Source: Coccinella septempunctata
Lineage: Eukaryota; Arthropoda; Insecta; Coleoptera; Coccinellidae
Length of the DNA: 64,000 nucleotides
Direction of reading: 5' to 3'
Assembly: GCF_907165205.1 (NCBI RefSeq)
Contig: NC_058193.1
Span: 38,581,021-38,645,020, forward strand
Part shown: positions 46,576 to 59,257 of the stretch, piece after piece
How positions within the stretch are numbered: position 1 is the stretch's first letter
Layout: every line of letters begins with the position of its first letter
The notes under the pieces: generated by a model
The model's database searches: none
The model's input: only the letters and a program-made list of their open reading frames with translations
Told to the model about the DNA's origin: nothing
Made by a program: the position numbers and the translations under genes

Positions 46576-47127
46576 CGTGGAAAATCTCGTTGGAAAACGG
46601 TCGGAAAAACGCCACCACACCGAAAGGCACAATACACGGGGTCGTTCTTGAAAATTTTCACGTTTCGTACGTCAGACCAGCATTCTTTATCGCGTTGTTG
46701 GACCGAATGAAGTCGCGAGCTAGGTTAGTCGCTTGGCGTGTCGTTGAAGTCTCCGGAGGTAAGTATAGATAAGCGGCTTATTTGGGGAATCGCGGACGCT
46801 GAGCGCGAGTTATCTAGGCTTATTTCGGTCGCGGTGGTCGGAGAGACTACTCCTTATGAGCAGGTAGCGAAGAGTTTTTTTTTTCGGACGAATTGTACCA
46901 ATTTTGGAAATTCCAATCCATTTTTCGGAGAAATTATTCTCGATTTTATGTGAGGATCTCTGATATCGATTATTTCCCGAGTTTTCGATCATAAAATATT
47001 TCGCAGAAGAGATGAAACTTCAAAAATTGGAATAACCATATCTAATACCTATCAACCAGCATTGCTTCGCTGCTGGAATAGATTCAGTAAATGAAAGATA
47101 TTATAGTTTTTTATGTGGATATGCTCG
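46576..47127. other. Upstream region of the ZP gene
   Basis: This should hold the 5' UTR and promoter for the minus-strand ZP gene. It is G+C-richer than average up to about 46870. No TATA box or initiator was convincingly placed. Confidence 0.35.
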
Positions 47128-47908
47128 TACGAAGATAAATTGAAAAATTTTTAGCCTACTATAGAACCAAACAAAATTTCAATGTCAAAATAGTTTATTA
47201 CTCAACATATTCTCCTCTTAATTGGATACATTTATTACAACGAACCTGCAACGCCTCTAGACCTTTCAAAAAAAATGTTTCTTCTTGCTCTACAAACCAG
47301 ACCTCCACAGCTCTTATTATCTCCAAGTTGGAAGAAAATTTACGACCTTTTAAACTTTTTCCCAGTTGAGGAGAGATATGATAGTCGGATAGAGAAAAAT
47401 CTGATGAATAAGGGGGGTGTTCTAGTAATTCAAACCCTAAATCACGAATTTTTTGCATGGCAACTTCAGATTTGTGTGCAGGGGCGTTGTCCTGCAAAAA
47501 CAAAACACCTTAAGATAGCTTTCCGCGTCTTTTCTTTTTAATTTTTTCCCGTAGAGTGGTCAGTAATGTCGAATAGTAATCTCTAGTTATTGTTGTACCC
47601 TTATCCAAAAAATCAATCTTGATTATTCCATGGCAATCCCAAAAAACTGAAGCAAGAACTTTTCCAGCACATTTTTGGACACGAAACTTCTTAGGTCTTG
47701 GAGAACCAGAGTGTCGCCATTTCATCGATTGTTGCTTCGTTTCTGGATCGTTGAAATGTACCCAAGTCTCATCCATAGTAACAATTCGGTTTAAGAAGTC
47801 TACATCGTTTTCAAATCGAGCACAGATCGAACGCGATGCTTACCCTTGCACGCTTTTGGTCAACATTCAAACATTTGGGGATACATTTTGTAGCAACAGA
47901 TCCTCGTA
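47128..47908 (-). mobile_element. Deleted mariner, copy 2
   Basis: Same family as 37550-38382 but on the opposite strand. The left end begins TACGAAGATAAATTGAAAA at 47128; the right end, reversed from 47908, begins TACGAGGATC. The minus strand encodes MDETWVHFNDPETKQQSM, then WRHSGSPRPKKFRV, and in another frame QDNAPAHKS (second catalytic Asp), HPPYSSDFSLSDYH (third motif region with Asp retained) and a C-terminus ending GEYVE. Everything upstream of the sequence just before NVDQKRA is gone, so the DNA-binding half and most of the 5' inverted repeat are lost. A frameshift between the blocks also disables it. Confidence 0.87.
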
Positions 47909-49301
47909 TATACAGGTATTTTAAATTGCGCTATTTTTTATGAAAGAAAATGTTCTACAGTGTTTCCCAAGTGTGAGATATGACTATCTCGAAGTTTTTT
48001 TCTTAAATGTCAAATTCGATATTTACGAATTTCGTCTAAACTCCATATTCGAGATTCGAATGAATGTCATCGTGTGGGTGGAATAGCAAAGCACATAATA
48101 TTCATATTAGATTTCTTCATTGAGACAGACAACGTCATCTATAAATCTACTGTGACCCATTAACCTCCCCTCACAGTTTCCTATTTATCGATGAAAGAGT
48201 GTACGAGGAAGCACGGTAGATGGAGCTTGCTTTTCGAAAAAGTTATCTGCTTATTTCGACGAACTTCTATATTTTAACGATAGATGGACGATAATTCAAC
48301 GTACCTGATTTTGACTTCTCTTCTGAAAATCCATGCAAAAATTCTTTCATCTAGAACAGTTTGAATTAATGAGAGGAATTTTTTACAAGTCAGGAGGAGG
48401 GAGCAGGGTTAACCATTCTTCATATATTTCCACTTACACATTTTTTTGTTTATGAAAAAATCTTATGATTCTCAGCTGACAAAACATTCATTATATTTTT
48501 TATGCTAAACAGTCGTGTTAGTGTCGAAACAGAGAGAGAATCAAGTGGAATGGAGACCAAATACCCAAATATTCCCAACAGAACTGAATACGACAAGTTT
48601 TGATTTACGTATATGTGAGTCCATTATATTTTCATATCACTCTGGATTCCGCGTGCGGATACTGTTCCCCGTATTCAAAATTTCAATCAAACCTCCCCTT
48701 CCGGACGATATATACGATCCCAACTACCCACTCCGGGACCTCGATAGGTGTGCAAATATTGGCGGACGGCCCCAAACAGAAACTCCCCGGATAGAATCAC
48801 AAGGACCTCATGCCAGAACGATTATCTAGTGAGCGGTGACTAATCCGTCAAGTCCTAGTTTCCGGTCCTGGTCCCGTTTTCCGCGCCACCCAACAATTTT
48901 ATTAGGGATAGATGAACTGGCATATTTGCATTTTCGTGCATCGTCGATTTCTCCAAGTGGCAAAAACCGATACGATTTCCTACGTGTGGCCCATTTCGAT
49001 AGAGAGGCATTCGGGATGCTGTCGGGCGGAAATTCTTTTGACGTTCGCATAAATTTCCAAGATTCCATGTTATAAATATTCACATCCCTGCGTCTTTCTA
49101 GGCGTTGACGAGAATTACATATCGTATGGGAGAAAATGGCAAGTTTCAGTCTGCGATATATCCCAAAAAAAATTATCTCGGAGCTGAGGGAGGTACATAT
49201 TCTGGAAGGGTTGCCCTTCTAGTGGTAAATTTCCAAATTTCATGGACCGTTATGCGACCGTTTGCCCTTGGCGATGGTCAAAATTCCAACACTCGAGAAT
49301 A
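47909..49301. other. Gene-free stretch
   Basis: No gene recognised. 48640-49070 is more G+C-rich than its surroundings with open frames on both strands but no known domain. At 49145-49163 a TCTGCGATATATCC-containing word resembles part of the 490-bp array unit at 22520-24290. Confidence 0.4.
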
Positions 49302-49438
49302 ACTATGACACTTGAGGTATTCATGGGCATTTGGCTACCTTAGATCAGATGTCATAGTAACCAAAATGTAACTATGACTCTTCTAAGGTAGTAAAGTACT
49401 AACTATGACTCTTAAGGTAGTTATGGGCATATGGCTAG
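49302..49438. repeat. Short direct repeats flanking a nested LINE fragment (left)
   Basis: A TAACTATGACNCTT...GGCTA unit occurs at 49302-49338 and again at 49403-49438, with a partial copy between. An inverted counterpart lies at 50015-50054, so left and right may be the two ends of one host repeat interrupted by the LINE fragment. Confidence 0.5.
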
Positions 49439-49439
49439 A

Positions 49440-50005
49440 CATATCTTTATTCAATATAAGGGTACATGTAAGGGGCAAAAGGCCAAGGAGGTATAAAACA
49501 AGTTCACTACATCATTCACAAACAAGAACAATGGGGAGCTGAGTGAATGACAGTTCAGAAAACACTTACACTATCACTACAGGCGGATAACAGGCCATCA
49601 CTCCCGCACCAAGCGACCCACCACGCACCTAAAGATTCATTCCTCTCTGTGGAACTTGCCAGAGGTAGCGAATTGCATGCCGCACTACCCGGCACCGCAG
49701 CTCGCACGGAAACGAAACATTTATACCACCGCACCACACCAACCGACTACGTGCCCTCGCACACTACAGTTCGTCCCAGTGTCGTCTACACACTTCTGCG
49801 TGGATCGACCAGCTGCCCCTCATGGTGGTTGTGACCAGATCTCTGCGGTTGTATTGGGTGTTTATTCCGAGAGCATCGAGGAGGGTGTTGCTCTCCCTGC
49901 ACCATAGACCTCTGGCTCCTATTATGAATGGGAGGACGTGGACAGTTTTATTGGGATATATGCCCGCCAACGCCTCCAGGAACTCATAGTCATAGTCATA
50001 GTCAT
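49440..50005 (-). mobile_element. 5'-truncated LINE 3'-end fragment
   Basis: On the minus strand, from about 49990, the protein reads TVHVLPFIIGARGLW and LLDALGI, then SWSIHAEVCRRHW and a stop at 49764. A V-x-PF-hydrophobic-GA-x-G-x-W motif is common at the C-terminus of LINE reverse transcriptase proteins. After the stop comes about 320 bases of 3' UTR ending with AATAAAG near 49449. The 5' junction abuts an (ATGACT)n tract at 49984-50007. The plus-strand frame 49547-49834 overlaps the 3' UTR and is not supported. Confidence 0.6.
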
Positions 50006-50094
50006 AGTTACAAAAGAAACTATGACTCCATTATAGCCAAACGCCCAAGAATAGTCATTGAAATTTCGATATTTATCACTGGAAGACCAACTAT

Positions 50095-50125
50095 TCTCCC
50101 AGAAAAATCATCGTAGATATAAATG
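50095..50125. repeat. Dispersed 31-bp repeat, copy B
   Basis: Matches 21564-21594 at 30 of 31 positions, same orientation. Confidence 0.6.
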
Positions 50126-52865
50126 TGGTACATATCCTGAATATAAAGTATTCAAATTATTTCAATACGAATTTTCTTCCTTTTACAATCAATCCCACAC
50201 ATGATATATCGACCAGTACTGCAATCTTACGAGAATCGTCGACTTCATAAAGAAGCCGAGCTTGGAATTAGTTGGTCTCTAGTTCGGAATGCTCATAACT
50301 GGATATCCGAGAGTAACAGCTTTAATATTTCACATCTGCCACGAAGCTTTTCTCTGCTAGTGGGGAAAATTAGTTTACGGGCGAAAAATATGAAGCAACT
50401 TGCCTTGTAGTTGAGCAAGTATGGAAGAGAGGGATGAAATAAGTTGGTTATATGCTACCTAATAACATAATATCACACACAGATGATTCAGATGATTGTC
50501 TACCAAGAAAATATGGAAATTGTTTCCCCATTTGACCTGCAGATATCACGAGCATTCATTGAAGTTCATATTTGATTGAATTACTGATATTTGAAAACTG
50601 TCAACTTTAATCTTCGAAGTATTCAAGGATATTTGGTCAGGGAACTGTATGATTCAGCTCAGACTGCTCGGAAATATTCTGTTCAAGTAAATTTATAATA
50701 GTTCAAGGCAGGAAAACATCAATTTATTCCAGATCTGTTCGAGAAATACAATCTTGTTTTAGTCTGTTTCAAAATTCCATATGAAAAACAACACTAGAGG
50801 ATAATTGCACTAAATTTCCAATCCTGAAACCACATGGCATTACAATCTGAACCCTTTGTTCTCATATTCATATCGGACTCCAAAATTCCATAGCCTACTC
50901 GACAGTAGAATCCAATTCGAATTGCTCATTATCAGTAATCATGATGTCAATGAGGTAACGAATATTCGCAGCAGATAATTCCTCTGCAATCCATTTCGGT
51001 CAAGTGCCCAATTATTCAGCGATCAGAATTCATGCATTCATCTACCGATAACCGACCAACAATTTTAATTAAAAGTCAGAAATTCCGTAAAACCCTAATA
51101 AATACGACTGACTGAATTCACGACCTCCCTCTGTATATTTCTCGGAATAGAAAATACGCGTGAGATCAAAGTGATAGCTTTGATACTCCGGTTGATCGGT
51201 CCCTGAATCAATGACCTACGATCGGATTCCAATTTGGGCAATGTTTTAGCCGGAATCCGTTTATGAAATTCCAATTTTTATTTGGGACGCAGACAAGGTT
51301 TATTATTGGGCCTGGTTGGATTTCAATCCAGTTCAATCGGAATTAAGTGAGTTTTCCCTTGTTTTTGATCAGTTTCGAAAGCCCCGTTTTGAATTTTCCA
51401 TCAGTTTATCATATCAGAAGGCTTTTGTGAAAATGCACATGAGTATTGGCTCATATTTCCATTAATGGAATCGATCAAAAAATTGTCACTCTCCTGAAAT
51501 TCCGTGAATTATGTGCCGGATAAATAAATGCAATTGTGAGATTGTCCTTGATACTTTTATGTTGTAACTATATTGTACTAAATTTCATATTAGTATCGCA
51601 TAATTTTCGTTACAGATCACAGTGCCCTGATGGTGGACAAATAAATTCCAAAACGTTGGCTTAGGTTCACTTCATTATTGCTGGTAAGTCATTAATTTTA
51701 AGATTAATTGAAAAATATCAGAAAAGTATGGAGAATCGTTTTAGAGTAGACCATTTTCATCACCAATTTATCTCAAATCCCAGAGTGTTGGTTATTATAT
51801 CATTATGAACTTCCAATCTATGCCATCAGTTTGTATCTCCTCTAGTTATAAACAAGGGGTAACATTCGAGACACGATATATGTTCATGCACGAGTTGATT
51901 CTCCGCGATAATCTGATTAAATCCTTCTAGTTATTGCAAACTTGGATCTTCGATCTAACTATGTGGTTTACAGATGCCAAAACAAAGTTTTGTAGCAGTT
52001 TGTAGTACGGGAATAACACACGTGTGTGTTTGAGTCACTTGTCTGATAATCCTACCAGTTTGTGCTAAGTTGGAGATGATTTTTCAGTACTTTTTCTTTT
52101 CTCTGGATATGAATTGCAGTGTTAGCTCAGTTTTAACAGATCTAAGTGTTTTTTAAATACAGTTAATGAAGTATGTATATTTATACATATGGGGTTTGGG
52201 GTTTTAGGTGTGACCTCATTAGGTGAATTTTTCCCTATTTTATTTGGAGGTTCTGTCGAGACGCACATACTTAAAAAGCCTCAAAATTTGAGAAAATTCT
52301 AGCTTAACCGCGTTCTATCAAAATATCCTGAATACTGTTACTTTTCTCTACAGCCCTTATCCACTACAGAAACAAATTTCTCCAAGTAACAGATTAATTA
52401 CATTCATTTGTAATTTTCTCATTCGAAAAAAAGGCGCCGACTTCGAATTTTTCTCTGTCGGTTATCTCGACGTTACGAATAACTTCAACCAGTGTTCGAT
52501 CAACGTCAAGTCTGAATGTTTGGAAAAATTTGTGGTAGACTCTGAAATTTTTATTGCGGTCGTTTTTCTCTTCAAGAATTAATGTGGGGTATCATTAATT
52601 CAAGGGAGTAAACTGTTCCTTGCTCTGGAGTTATGTAATTAGAGCGAATGAAAGGTTGATTACTCCCTTCGAAAAGGGGAGTTTTTAATGACGATTAATA
52701 TATTCCTGTAGAATTGTCAGTCGTACTCACTAGGGAGATTTTACTAGAACCTACAACTCTTCGCTTTGGGAATCAAAAAATTAACACTGAAATTTCCTTG
52801 AACATCGTTTCTGAGTTTTATGAGAGAAAAATGGGTGTTAGCAAAAGAGGTACAAAACAAAAACG
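50126..52865. other. Gene-free stretch downstream of the lipase
   Basis: No gene recognised. Candidate polyadenylation signals for the minus-strand lipase are ATTAAA at 52684-52689 and AATAAA at 52549-52554; the choice is open. Confidence 0.4.
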
Positions 52866-55800
52866 TCATCTCCTTTTATTATCATGGGATGTTATGTTTC
52901 TTAGAATTCCAGCCAGGTACATATTCAAGTCCATAAGAGTTTTAGAGAAAAGGAAATCGTTGTGAGTATATTTAACTGTATTGTTGGCACCCCTGATGGC
53001 CATGATATGTTTTTCAGTCTTCAATTCCCTGAACAGCATCTTGTTGTCCTGAAACGAAGTGAAACTTGATTCACACACTCAATAATTGAAGATTGAAACA
53101 AAATATAGTGCATTTCAACATATTTTCTGACGAAATTGAGTCATCATTTGTGTTTTTCTGGGCTTATGTTTTGTACAACACATTCAGCCAGTCAGAAAGT
53201 GATTTTTCATTCATATTACCTCTTCATCAGATAGCAAGTCAGCTTCCCCATAGATAATATAAACTGGCACATTTATCTTGTGCACATCATATTCCAGTGG
53301 ACCGACAGAATTGTACCGTAAAAGGTTCTCCTTTGATCCATAACTGAACATCTGAAATCTTCCACCTGATTCGTGTTCCTGACCGAAATGTGCGAGAGTC
53401 TTGAGAGAAAACCCTGCAGGATACCTTCTGAAAATAAGCGGCAAATATTCCTGTGAAAAAAAAGTCGAAATATATGATATATTGCTTTCAACATAATAAA
53501 CGCTATATCAGTTCAAAATTAGGTGAAACAATGTTGAGATACTCACAGGTTCGAAATTTCCTCTGCTTGTTCCAGTGAGGGATTCAACGAATTGTAAACA
53601 GACCAAAATGTAGGGATATCTGTTACAAATCCTTTCAACGTATCTTTTTAATTGGGGGTATATTCCTGTTCCAGGTAGGTCTATCATGTTGAATTGTCGC
53701 TGAAAAAGTAAAAGAGTAAAAATGATTCTTATTTATCCTATAGTGGAGGAAGGATTTTTCTACTAAAAGTAAATTGGTACAAAAATGTCTTTCGGACTGA
53801 GAATTTTTCGTTAAGGTATCAACATCAACACTGCTTGCTCTCTGAACTAGCTATTTAACATGGAATAGAATCTTGTAGAAGATTACTACAACTCTCACTA
53901 TGCATCTAATTCAAGTCGGCATAAACGGAGATTCTTTTTCATCTTATTCCAGGATCTGTATCCCTCTATTTACTCGTTTTATATTGAAATTATTCAATTG
54001 CATCGAACAAAAAAGCAACTGATAATTTTTTTATTGATTCTGCATCAAACAATGAACATAAAAGCGTTGCTACCAATAAAATTGAATGAATATAAAACGC
54101 TAATGTGATAAATCCAATCAATGAGGAATAGAACAAACATATTCAACACGCGCTAATATCTATTTTCATCAGATATTGACAAGAATCGGCTTTGAGAGTG
54201 AACCACGTGCGGGGTTTATCGCATTTCGGATTGTCATTTTGAATCAAGGATGATGATGTCTGTGCCTGATTGAAAGGGCGCTTTCAGGATATTGGCTCAA
54301 AGAATTCCCAGCTGGAAAGCGTGCGTGCGTTACCAAGGTAACCATTTTGATTAACAGACATCAAGCTTTATAAAAGCAGATTTGATTGACGCTTTTGACA
54401 TGACATCCCGTAACTAACAATCTACGGCTTTGATCCGATAATTTTGCAGGAATTATGCCCTGCTGTATAAACAAATATGCGTAGGAATCGAGAACAGACA
54501 TCCAGTCCTGAAATACATTAGTTTAATGACGTTGAATTCGAGGGAAAATTAGAGCAAATGAATGAAACTACTTTTACGCGAAGATTATTCTCTTGGTTCT
54601 CCTTGATGAAGACGAGTATTGTCAAAAATTCAGTTATATGTAGTCTGTCGAGGCAAGTACCACCGAACCGTTGTCGCAACAAACAGATAAATCTGGATAG
54701 GTCCACATAACCAGAATATCCGACCTGCAATTGTCCCATTTCCGGTAAGTAGGACATAAATCCGAACTTTGGAAAACTTGGAATCGCTCCGAATGATGGA
54801 TGTACCCCATCTGGTGCTGCAAAATAGGACCTCCAGCGCGCGTCGCTTACATATCGGATATTTCCACCCGTATCGAAGTTATTGAACTGTTAAATTGTCA
54901 ATGTTATATTTCAGGACCAAGTCGAGAGACCTGTTCCGGGAAAGATTGCGTTTCTGAGAAATGAGACGCGGAAAAGTTCCGATTTGTACTTCCTCATTTC
55001 GGCCCAGATGTAATATTGGATTTTCACTTGTCAAGACGTATCTGCGATAGGTTTTCGATGATATTTCTTGATTTATATGTCTGATCAAGGAAACAAATGG
55101 CATTTTATCAGAACGAGGGAGAAAAATCAACGAAAGTGTCAGGTGTCTGGTATAAAAGCACTTATATTAATTTGGGGGAATGAATTATTGTTCAAGTCAG
55201 TTTGTGCCATATGTAGGTATTAAATCAGACTCAAACCCAAAGATATTTTGTCGTCACTCACCAGCAGATGATCCGTGTAGGGTGCCAAGAGTTTGGCTAC
55301 TTCTGTCTTCATGTGCTTCGAATAAACGACAGGGGCCAGGGATACGATAGCGTTGATGCTCTCCTTAGCATGTTGGGGCATCATGGAGGCATAAACGTAT
55401 TGGATGGTTCCTCCCATCGAATGACCTATAAAAGTTACTTTCTTTCCGCCAGTCTTCTTCCTTATATAATCCAAGGAAGCCGGTATGTCCATTATGGCCA
55501 TTTCGTGAAAACTGCAAGAAAGGGATGCGTTATCTGACTCTCTTGCGATTGACGACGTCTTATAATGGTATCTAGGATGATCTGATTTGACGCTCTGATG
55601 ATATAGAGTGTGCTGATACGAGGGTATATTCAACCAGGGCTTCCCGATTTTCGTTTTGAACTTCAGATGTGATATCTACACGGATTATATTGTAAATTCT
55701 CAATTCTGGAAGTGGTGAAATGAGCCTTCATCCATGCTTAGCTTGAGATAATAAGAAGTACCTACTGGGCATTTCCACTCACCTGAAGTTCCAGAACTCT

Positions 55801-58800
55801 GGATCAGAAGGGGACATAGTCTCGTGCCTCATGGACACTTCCGTACCCCTTGCGTTTGACAGCCATACGTCAAAGCCAATACTCACTAGGTAGAGCGCTG
55901 TAATGTTATCGCAAAAATTTGGTATTCATTTCGTGTAAGGATGATCTGTGCTGTTCTCATGAAATGGAGCCTGAGAGGAATGATGGTGCGTTTTTTATGC
56001 CTGATGGTTGTCATGTTATACATTAATTCAATTTCGCATACCTGTTGATGTTTTCCCATGCAATATGAAGTACGCAGCGTTGGCGCAGATGCCGTGATGC
56101 ATCAAAATTGGTGCACTGCCAGGGGTTCCATTCAATGGTACAATTCTGTTCAGTGTTAGGATGTAGCCGTCCGAAGTAGTTACCTTGTGGTTCTCCAAAC
56201 GGAATCCATATCTTCGAGCGATAGCCACCTAAAATAAAATAGGGGTTGAGGTACTGATATGAGTGATGAATAATCGAAAAAGGTGAATATTCTGCTCGAA
56301 TGTTAATGATCTCATGTCCACTTTGATCGCCTTGAATATTCATTTCATGTACAATGTTCACAAATGCAATTATTCTGTAAACATATGGAATATTGTATGG
56401 GGACTCAGATATACATGAGTTACCACGTAAATGCAATTATTGTACGTTTCTTAAATTGGGGGAAAACTTTTCAACCTGTTCACCGGAAGGATGAAAGCAT
56501 CGGACAACAACAAAACGAAACCCGGTATATGTATGTTTCTTTCCAACGGACAGTAGAAAATCAGAATCGCAATAAACCATTAACGTTGACAAAAAGCAAT
56601 GTTCGGACTGAAAAAATGTGTTTGAAGAAATGATAAATGGAGTCTTAACATCGAAATTACGCTACCCAATTAATTTAATTGTGCCATAAAACAGTTCTTG
56701 ATCGGAATTATCTGTCCTAGATGGCTGGTGAAAAACATCATGATTAGTTTTTTGAATCGTTTTGTTTTTATGCCGAATCTATAACGAATAGAGTGATCGA
56801 TTTGATATTTGAACGTTTATTTGGTATGAAAAAACGTCCCATATTTTTATTTCTCGATGTGAAGTGATGTAAATCATTTTTATGTTCCGATAATTGTGTA
56901 TTCAATTACCGAAGTACTGATTTTCTTTGGATTTACATCCATCGTTATGAACGACCAAACTATTTTATTTCCCTGTCTGCAATAAAATTCGTATTATTGC
57001 CATATTCCTGCCTGCGAATGAATTATTCAGCTACATCGTCAATTAACGTAATCGATTAGGAACAATCGACGAACACGAAGGTTGGAATGTAAATTACTTT
57101 GCAGGTCTTCAGATAACACAGGTTTTCCATAACGATCTCATATAGGCCAACTAGGAGTTCGCCTTCAATTGGAGAAAATTACAGGTTTCCTATCGGTTTG
57201 TGCAAAAAAATTGGCATAAGAATTGAAGAAACTTTTTTGCCTTATTTATCATCTCATACAATGGGAGGGAATGAATTCATAATTCGAGGTTGTAGATTTG
57301 CCAAAATGATAGAGAACACACGCTGGAAAACTCATTGGAAGTAGATGAATAAATTAGTAATAATTATAAGCTTTATTGGTCCGAATAGACTTACAAAACT
57401 TTAACTCGAGTGAGTAGTGAGAATAATTGTGAAAAAAAACTTTCTAGATGATGTGGAGTTGCATGAAAGTGGATCGACAAAAATAACCTGATTTGATGCT
57501 TCACTTCAGATCGAAAATGAGAATTCCGCAAAAAAATCATTTCATTAGTCATTACATACCATATCGTCTGGACAGATGTGCTCTCACCCCTTACAAACTA
57601 GACGCTAAATGCTTAAAATCGATCGTGTGAGACTGTCGCAAAAAAATTGCAAGACAGCAGTTTCTTGTCGAGGAAGCAGACGCAAATTTCAAGCACTTGC
57701 TCTAGTGGCGAGGGTCCTGGATATGACAGGAGACAATAGTGTGCAATTCAAGAATTTCAAGAGCGATTTGTATCGGCTCTGAGCCACGAAGCATTTAATT
57801 CAGGAATGTTAAACATGAGGGTTGGTGGGAGTTTTGAATTATAAGGATTATTTCTGCCACGTCTTAAAAATCCTTTACCCTGATATTTTGTATTAAATGA
57901 AGAAATGTTCCCAGATGAGAGTAACAGAAGACTTTTCCATATACGGAAAAGTCGGTGGTAGAAGATTCAGAATTTATAGACGTATTCAGAGACAACCTGT
58001 CTCTGTCTCAAAATTAACGTATCTATTGATTCATGATAAAAAAAGTTATTTATTAGTATCGGAAAAAAATTATGAAGTTTATTTATACTCTATTCCTAAT
58101 GATTATAGTTCGTTCCTAACCATCATTCTGGACGTTTACGTCCATTCCCTCAAAAAAATTCGAAAAACTCCACCGTCAATTACAGGCCAAATTACGAGGA
58201 TGCTCTAATTGCAATGTTTCCATTAAGTTTCTTTTTTTTCAGTTCTCAATTACATTTAATTACTCGTCACTTGTCCAGTTTTTCGAACTCTCGCGAGCTA
58301 TGTTGATTGTAGTTTTTCCCTTTCGGAAAAACATCATTCATATCTCGCATAATTAGCGAGTCGAATTGATTTAAAAAAAAAACAATTATTTTTTATGAGC
58401 GATATGAAATTTTTAATCACAGCTTTCTTGTTTTCTTTTGATAATATAGCGTGTGGCACACTATGACTGCTTGTTAATCCATTATTCCAACACGAGTTTA
58501 GATTTCCATAGCAAGTAATTAAAGTTTCCTTTTCGAATTGGGATATTTTAAAATTTCTGCAAATCAAATCATGCAAATGATTGACGATGATAATAATACA
58601 TTGATTGAATATGGTACACCAAAATTTGAAAATTCATCTAGTGCATTGTAATTTCTTTTTTAAAATCTGTGAGAGCTTTTTCCTCCCCAGGTAGTAGATG
58701 AAAATCAATTGATAACTATCACAAAATTAAGATAAAAGTTGGAAATATATTGGTTTTTTAGTGACATTTGATTTTTACGACTGTTAACGAGATTTTTTCA

Positions 58801-59257
58801 TTAAATTTAGCTAGATTCTCACTTCTATACAGCATACCATAAGCTTTCATATAGAAACTAAAAACAACTTTCTGTCGAAGATGATCTAACATCAACACTG
58901 AGAGAGAACTAAAAATTTGGCATGAAAGTATTAGTTTTTATCGTTGAAATGCCATCTTTCGAAAATTGCAGATTTCAAGCTGAAGAAAGAAATGTTTAAA
59001 TATTGCATTTCTTCATTTGAGTTTTCTTTTTTCTTCTTGTTTTTGGTTTAGGATAATACAGTGGATAGATTATATGAAAATTGTTAGAAAAATCGATCAC
59101 TTACCGGCTTTGCATTCAAATCCGGGTTATACCAACACCTGCTGTTAGTCTTGATGGTAGCATAGTCCTCTAAGGTAGGACATACGTTGTTCGCCCTATC
59201 CACGCGCGCATGAGCCACCGCGAGCGCCAAAAATACGAAAAATTGCACCACAAACAT
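52866..59257 (-). CDS. Secreted acid-lipase-family alpha/beta hydrolase (lipase 3-like)
   Basis: Coding exons, 5' to 3': 59257-59105, 56228-56042, 55897-55783, 55511-55262, 53699-53547, 53450-53220, 53048-52866. All introns are GT-AG and phases close, giving 423 residues, the usual length of gastric/lysosomal-type acid lipases. A signal peptide covers about residues 1-18. The N-terminal lipase motif RYGFRLENHKVTTSDGYIL follows, then the oxyanion-region HHG, NARGTEVS, and FWNFSFHEM before the nucleophile. Catalytic residues are Ser183 in GHSMGG, Asp357 in YGEADLL and His392 in YTHNDFL. The family hydrolyses triacylglycerols or cholesteryl esters, in the gut lumen or lysosome. The elbow is GHSMGG, where most animal acid lipases have GHSQG(T/S). 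The ATG at 59257 is the only one ahead of the signal peptide. A GATA-type word (TGATAA, 59307-59312) sits about 50 bases upstream. Confidence 0.92.
53700..55261 (-). other. Fourth intron of the lipase gene
   Basis: A 1562-base intron. An exon-like minus-strand segment at about 54566-54820 is open for about 85 codons behind a good acceptor (TTTTGCAG), but it is out of phase with the flanking exons and resembles no lipase sequence. The flanking exons join in phase without it. Confidence 0.65.
56229..59104 (-). other. First intron of the lipase gene
   Basis: A 2876-base AT-rich intron, placed between the signal-peptide exon and the lipase core. At 58950-58985 a short stretch resembles the anchor of the 490-bp array unit at 22520-24290. 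No other feature recognised. Confidence 0.7.

Noticed and set aside
49547..49834. 95-codon plus-strand frame rich in Pro, Thr and His
   Set aside because: It runs antisense through the 3' UTR and C-terminal region of a LINE fragment.
54518..54822. Exon-like open frames inside lipase intron 4
   Set aside because: Despite a good acceptor, the sequence is out of phase with exon 4, does not resemble the lipase cap or C-terminal region, and the flanking exons join perfectly without it.
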